Shown here: positions 4,531 to 6,982 of the stretch, one piece after another
How positions within the stretch are numbered: position 1 is the stretch's first letter
Layout: each line of letters opens with the position of its first letter
Source: an uncultured Bacilli bacterium
GTDB taxonomy: Bacteria > Bacillota_I > Bacilli_A > RF39 > UBA660
NCBI GenBank assembly: GCA_944363745.1
Contig: CALVVD010000050.1
Location: forward strand, 1 to 6,982
Direction of reading: 5' to 3'
Length of the DNA stretch: 6,982 nucleotides
Made by a program: the position numbers and the translations under genes
The notes under the pieces: generated by a model
The model's database searches: none
Told to the model about the DNA's origin: nothing
What the model saw: the letters and a program-made list of their open reading frames with translations, nothing else

Positions 4531-5997
4531 CTATTGAATCTTTCCATAAATATCAAACATTGGAACAACTATTGATAGAAGAATAGTACCAACTATTAAA
4601 GCCAAGAACGCTATCATTAATGGTTCTATAAAGCTTTGCATTTGTTTAACTAAAGTCTTATGTAAGACCTGATAATAGTTAGCAACTTTCTCCATCATTA
4701 ACCCTAACTGTCCAGTTTTCTCTCCTGTAACAATCATTTCATATGCTGCGACTGGAAAAGCCCAACTTCCTTTAAAAGATTCTGAGATATTTGCACCTTT
4801 ATTAAGATTAATAATTGTTTTAGCAATTAACTCTTTATATATTTCATTATTAGTAATCTTAGATAAGACTTCCATACTATCAGTAATAAATACTCCGTGA
4901 TTTAAAAGTGATGCAAAAGTTTTAGTAAAGTTATATACTTCATTATAAATAACTATTTTACTAAATACTGGTATATGCATAACTACGAGTTGGACATTTT
5001 TTCTAAATCCTCTTTTATGTTTATATAAGTATATAAGTATTAAAACAAAGATACCAATACCTAAAATAATAAATAGATAATAGTTAACAATAAAGTCGGA
5101 TGCTCCCATTACAAAGGTTGTAATAGCAGGAATCTCAGCATCATTATCTCTATACATATCTACGAAACTAGGGACAATACTAACAAGGATAAAGATAATA
5201 ACTCCAATAGCAATACAAAGAACTATAATTGGATAAGTCATTGCTGATACCATTGCTTTTCTTGTTTCTTCTTTAGAAGTATAATAATCAGCCATATCAT
5301 CTAAAACAGAGGTTAAATCACCTGTTAACTCAGCAGTTTTAATCATATTAACTAAAAGTGTAGGAAATTTATCACCTTGTTTTTCCATCGCTGTTGATAA
5401 ATTCTCACCTTTTAAAAGTTCATATACAACTTTTTGATATATCTTTCTTTGTTCTGGTTTTTCACTTTGTTTTTCCAAAATTCTTACAGAATCTATTAAA
5501 GCAATTCCAGCTTTTAAGTATGTAGATAATTGTGTTAGAGAAAAAGAAAGGTCAGCAGCAGAAAATTTACCACCAATATTAATATCTATATCATAAGCTT
5601 TACGAGGAACAACTTCTAATACTTCATATCCTTCATTTTGTAAAAATAGTCTAACTTCATCGGCACTTGGTCCTTCAAAAGTACCATTTAATATCTTACC
5701 TTGACTTCCTTTAATTTTATATCTAAAAGATATAGATGTTTCTTTATTAAGGTTTATTTTTCTTTCAGTTGAAATATTCTGTTCTGCCATTAAAGCTTCT
5801 ACTTCTCTAATAGCACTATCATCATTTTCCTTAGCTTTATTTTTAGCTTCTCTTTTCTCACTAGTTTTACCTCTACTTAATTTATCAACTGTCGCTAAAA
5901 CACCACTATAAGCATAACTTAAAATACGTTTAGGAGTAAGTAATATGTATCTTACAATGTGATATATAAATATAAAAGGCATTGCAACTATTTCCAT
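4531..5997 (-). CDS. Type II secretion/type IV pilus platform protein (PilC/GspF/ComGB family)
   Basis: This polytopic membrane protein forms the platform on which pilins are assembled by the cognate ATPase. Residues 90-131 (FRYKIKGSQGKILNGTFEG, then SADEVRLFLQNEGYEVLEV) match the N-terminal domain of PilC-type proteins. Two T2SSF domains follow, at about 148-275 (LTQLSTYLKAGIALIDSVRI; TAELTGDLTSVLDDMADYY) and 351-478 (ASLLNHGVFITDSMEVL; VTGEKTGQLGLMMEKVANYY). Membrane spans are near 254-277, 305-326 and 459-481. At 488 aa it is longer than PilC (about 400) or ComGB (about 340). The extra is an N-terminal segment of about 85 residues with a hydrophobic/amphipathic start (4-35) and a charged linker (40-80). 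It is the first gene of its operon, with a strong promoter and AAAGGAGA at 6012-6005. Confidence 0.95.
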   Translation of the reverse strand: MEIVAMPFIFIYHIVRYILLTPKRILSYAYSGVLATVDKLSRGKTSEKREAKNKAKENDDSAIREVEALMAEQNISTERKINLNKETSISFRYKIKGSQGKILNGTFEGPSADEVRLFLQNEGYEVLEVVPRKAYDIDINIGGKFSAADLSFSLTQLSTYLKAGIALIDSVRILEKQSEKPEQRKIYQKVVYELLKGENLSTAMEKQGDKFPTLLVNMIKTAELTGDLTSVLDDMADYYTSKEETRKAMVSAMTYPIIVLCIAIGVIIFILVSIVPSFVDMYRDNDAEIPAITTFVMGASDFIVNYYLFIILGIGIFVLILIYLYKHKRGFRKNVQLVVMHIPVFSKIVIYNEVYNFTKTFASLLNHGVFITDSMEVLSKITNNEIYKELIAKTIINLNKGANISESFKGSWAFPVAAYEMIVTGEKTGQLGLMMEKVANYYQVLHKTLVKQMQSFIEPLMIAFLALIVGTILLSIVVPMFDIYGKIQ

Positions 5998-6004
5998 ATT
6001 AACT

Positions 6005-6012
6005 TCTCCTTT
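6005..6012 (-). promoter_or_regulatory. Shine-Dalgarno of the platform protein gene
   Basis: AAAGGAGA, 7 bases before the ATG at 5997. It supports the long N-terminus as genuine coding sequence. Confidence 0.7.
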
Positions 6013-6025
6013 CTATTCTGAAATA

Positions 6026-6054
6026 ATTATACCACTATCTTAAATTTATCACAA
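6026..6054 (-). promoter_or_regulatory. Strong promoter of the pilus operon
   Basis: TTGTGA (6054-6049), a spacer of exactly 17, then TATAAT (6031-6026), with TGG just before it forming an extended -10 (TGGTATAAT). Transcription would begin near 6019, leaving a leader of about 22 bases. It is the best sigma-A-type promoter in the window and suggests housekeeping expression rather than dependence on a competence regulator. Confidence 0.8.
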
Positions 6055-6071
6055 GTAATAAATTTTAGTCA

Positions 6072-6092
6072 TATATTAAAGTAAGGGAAAGG
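6072..6092 (+). promoter_or_regulatory. Possible -10 and Shine-Dalgarno of the YqfQ/VrrA-like gene
   Basis: TATATT at 6072-6077 is a candidate -10, with AAAGG at 6088-6092 lying 10 bases before the ATG at 6103. No good -35 is seen at the right distance, so the promoter is tentative. It would be divergent from the pilus promoter, with about 20 bases between the two. Confidence 0.35.
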
Positions 6093-6102
6093 CTGTGATA
6101 AT

Positions 6103-6396
6103 ATGTATAATGACTATTATAACAATATGGGAACCCCTATGTGGCAAGGAATATCAAAAAGACATTTTAATTGGAATAGTATTTTAAATAATACACAAAG
6201 AACATTAGGTATAATTAATCAAGCGATACCATTAATTTATCAAGTAAGACCTCTAGTTAGTAATGCTAAAACACTATTTAGAGTAGCAAGTGCTATTAAT
6301 GAAAAAGATGATGTTAGTAATGAAGAAGAAAGTCTTAATTATACTAATTCCTATAAAGAAGAAAAAGATAGTAACGGACCTATATTTTACTTATAG
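6103..6396 (+). CDS. YqfQ/VrrA-like small protein
   Basis: This 97-aa protein resembles the YqfQ/VrrA family of Bacilli, whose function is not established. The conserved-looking core is residues 23-67: NWNSILNNTQRTLGIINQAI, then PLIYQVRPLVSNAKTLFRVA. It has a Tyr/Asn-rich N-terminus (MYNDYYNNMG), an acidic low-complexity linker at about 67-90, and a short hydrophobic end (GPIFYL). There is no signal peptide or clear membrane span, though 34-48 is hydrophobic. It is the only plus-strand gene here, divergent from the pilus operon and convergent with the acetyltransferase. Its last codons form the left arm of the terminator hairpin. That it is a real gene is likely; the family name is a moderate call from memory of the core motif. 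Confidence 0.72.
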   Translation: MYNDYYNNMGTPMWQGISKRHFNWNSILNNTQRTLGIINQAIPLIYQVRPLVSNAKTLFRVASAINEKDDVSNEEESLNYTNSYKEEKDSNGPIFYL

Positions 6397-6412
6397 GATT
6401 TACTATCTTTTT
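6362..6412. terminator. Bidirectional terminator between convergent genes
   Basis: AAAAAGATAGTAA (6362-6374) pairs perfectly with 6400-6412, and a second, inner stem CCTATA/TATAGG (6379-6384 with 6392-6397) closes the hairpin. On the plus strand the right arm ends in a run of T with more T beyond; on the minus strand it ends in TTTTTCTTCTTT. It overlaps the last 12 codons of the YqfQ/VrrA-like gene and touches the stop of the acetyltransferase gene. Confidence 0.85.
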
Positions 6413-6915
6413 TATATTTTAAATAAATAGACATTTTCTTTTAAAGTTTGATTAGGAATAGTAAAGTCTCTATTTGAAACAAATACTCCTCCCATATGTT
6501 TATAGAAATTATTTGCATTGGTATTATCACTTAAACATCCAACAATCATACTATTAAAGCCCATCTTTTTAACTTCTTCCAAAGCTCTTTTAAATAGTAT
6601 TTTTCCATAACCTTTATGTTTCATTTCATCTAATAAATACAATGATTTTAATTCACCATTATCTTTATCACTTTTACATACACTAAACATACCTACATAT
6701 TTATCATTTACTTTTAAAAGAAAAGCTTTATTTAAAGGTTTATTTATATTATTCTTCATTCTTTCTATAGATTTATTAATCTCTTCTTTAGTATTAATTA
6801 ATTCTAAAAAGTAATCATCAACTATCCCTTTATAAGTTTGCTTCCAAGCTAGAGAATTAACTTTTACATAGAAATCAACATTATCAAGGTTTAACTCTTC
6901 AATAGTATAATTCAC
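6412..6915 (-). CDS. GNAT-family N-acetyltransferase
   Basis: This is an acetyl-CoA-dependent N-acetyltransferase of the GNAT fold, cytoplasmic, with an unknown acceptor (small molecule, peptide or protein N-terminus). It is 167 aa, typical for the family. The N-terminal LAWKQTYKGIVDDYFLE (22-38) is characteristic of many stand-alone GNATs. Motif A is LKSLYLLDEMKHKGYGKILF (89-108), where KHKGYG forms the pyrophosphate-binding loop with Lys in place of the usual Gln/Arg. Motif B is NTNANNFYKHMGG (131-143). It starts with GTG at 6915, overlapping the TAG of the upstream gene by one base (TAGTG), with AGAGG at 6930-6926 as ribosome binding site, so the two are co-transcribed. Confidence 0.93.
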   Translation of the reverse strand: MNYTIEELNLDNVDFYVKVNSLAWKQTYKGIVDDYFLELINTKEEINKSIERMKNNINKPLNKAFLLKVNDKYVGMFSVCKSDKDNGELKSLYLLDEMKHKGYGKILFKRALEEVKKMGFNSMIVGCLSDNTNANNFYKHMGGVFVSNRDFTIPNQTLKENVYLFKI

Positions 6916-6982
6916 TAAAGTTTAACCTCTTCTTTTAATAGATTAATAAATTCATCTATACTTTCTGTAGTAGTATCTTTTT
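6915..6982 (-). CDS. C-terminal end of an unidentified gene (cut by right edge)
   Basis: The last 21 residues of an open frame entering from the right edge read KDTTTESIDEFINLLKEEVKL before TAG at 6917-6915. The tail is helical and acidic. It is too short to identify. The one-base overlap with the GTG of the acetyltransferase and the ribosome binding site inside its last codons argue that it is a real upstream operon partner. Confidence 0.6.
   Translation of the reverse strand, partial: KDTTTESIDEFINLLKEEVKL

Noticed and set aside
1..6982. CRISPR array, tRNA, rRNA, insertion sequence or integrase
   Set aside because: No spaced direct repeats, tRNA-like arms, transposase motifs or terminal inverted repeats were found on either strand.

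Overview
The window is very AT-rich DNA, roughly a quarter G+C by eye. It has AGGAGG-type ribosome binding sites, standard TAA/TAG/TGA stops and tightly packed, often overlapping genes. Together with a YqfQ/VrrA-like small protein and a Gram-positive-looking pilus pair, this suggests a low-GC Firmicute, plausibly an uncultured gut Bacilli or Erysipelotrichia-like lineage. TGA is a real stop in at least one gene, so the Mycoplasma code is not in use. The taxonomic placement is inference.

Left part (1-2529), all on the minus strand. Reading in the direction of transcription, this holds a shortened RhuM-family gene, a complete two-gene AbiE type IV toxin-antitoxin module (AbiEi then AbiEii, joined by a TAATG overlap), a decayed fragment of an SGNH hydrolase gene, and the start of an intact SGNH/GDSL hydrolase that runs off the left edge. 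A perfect 19-bp inverted repeat overlies the AbiE promoter and is the expected autoregulatory operator. This stretch looks like an accessory, defence-type island with gene remnants at both ends.

Middle part (2690-5997), also minus strand. A strong extended -10 promoter at about 6026-6054 drives a PilC/GspF-type inner-membrane platform protein and, 8 bases later, a prepilin peptidase. These are two conserved parts of a type IV pilus, competence or type II secretion apparatus. No ATPase or pilin gene is in view. After a short gap with its own promoter come two proteins I do not recognise: a 217-aa charged, coiled-coil-like protein and a 95-aa helical protein. They are joined by an ATGA overlap and followed by an intrinsic terminator.

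Right part (5998-6982). A divergent intergenic region separates the pilus operon from a plus-strand YqfQ/VrrA-like small gene. That gene converges on a minus-strand GNAT acetyltransferase. A two-level hairpin overlapping both gene ends serves as a bidirectional terminator. The GNAT gene starts with GTG and overlaps, by one base, the last 20 codons of another gene cut by the right edge.

No tRNA, rRNA, CRISPR array, insertion sequence or riboswitch was seen. No gap between genes exceeds about 210 bases; the larger ones hold the SGNH relic (310-489) and the RhuM leader plus a terminator (2530-2739).
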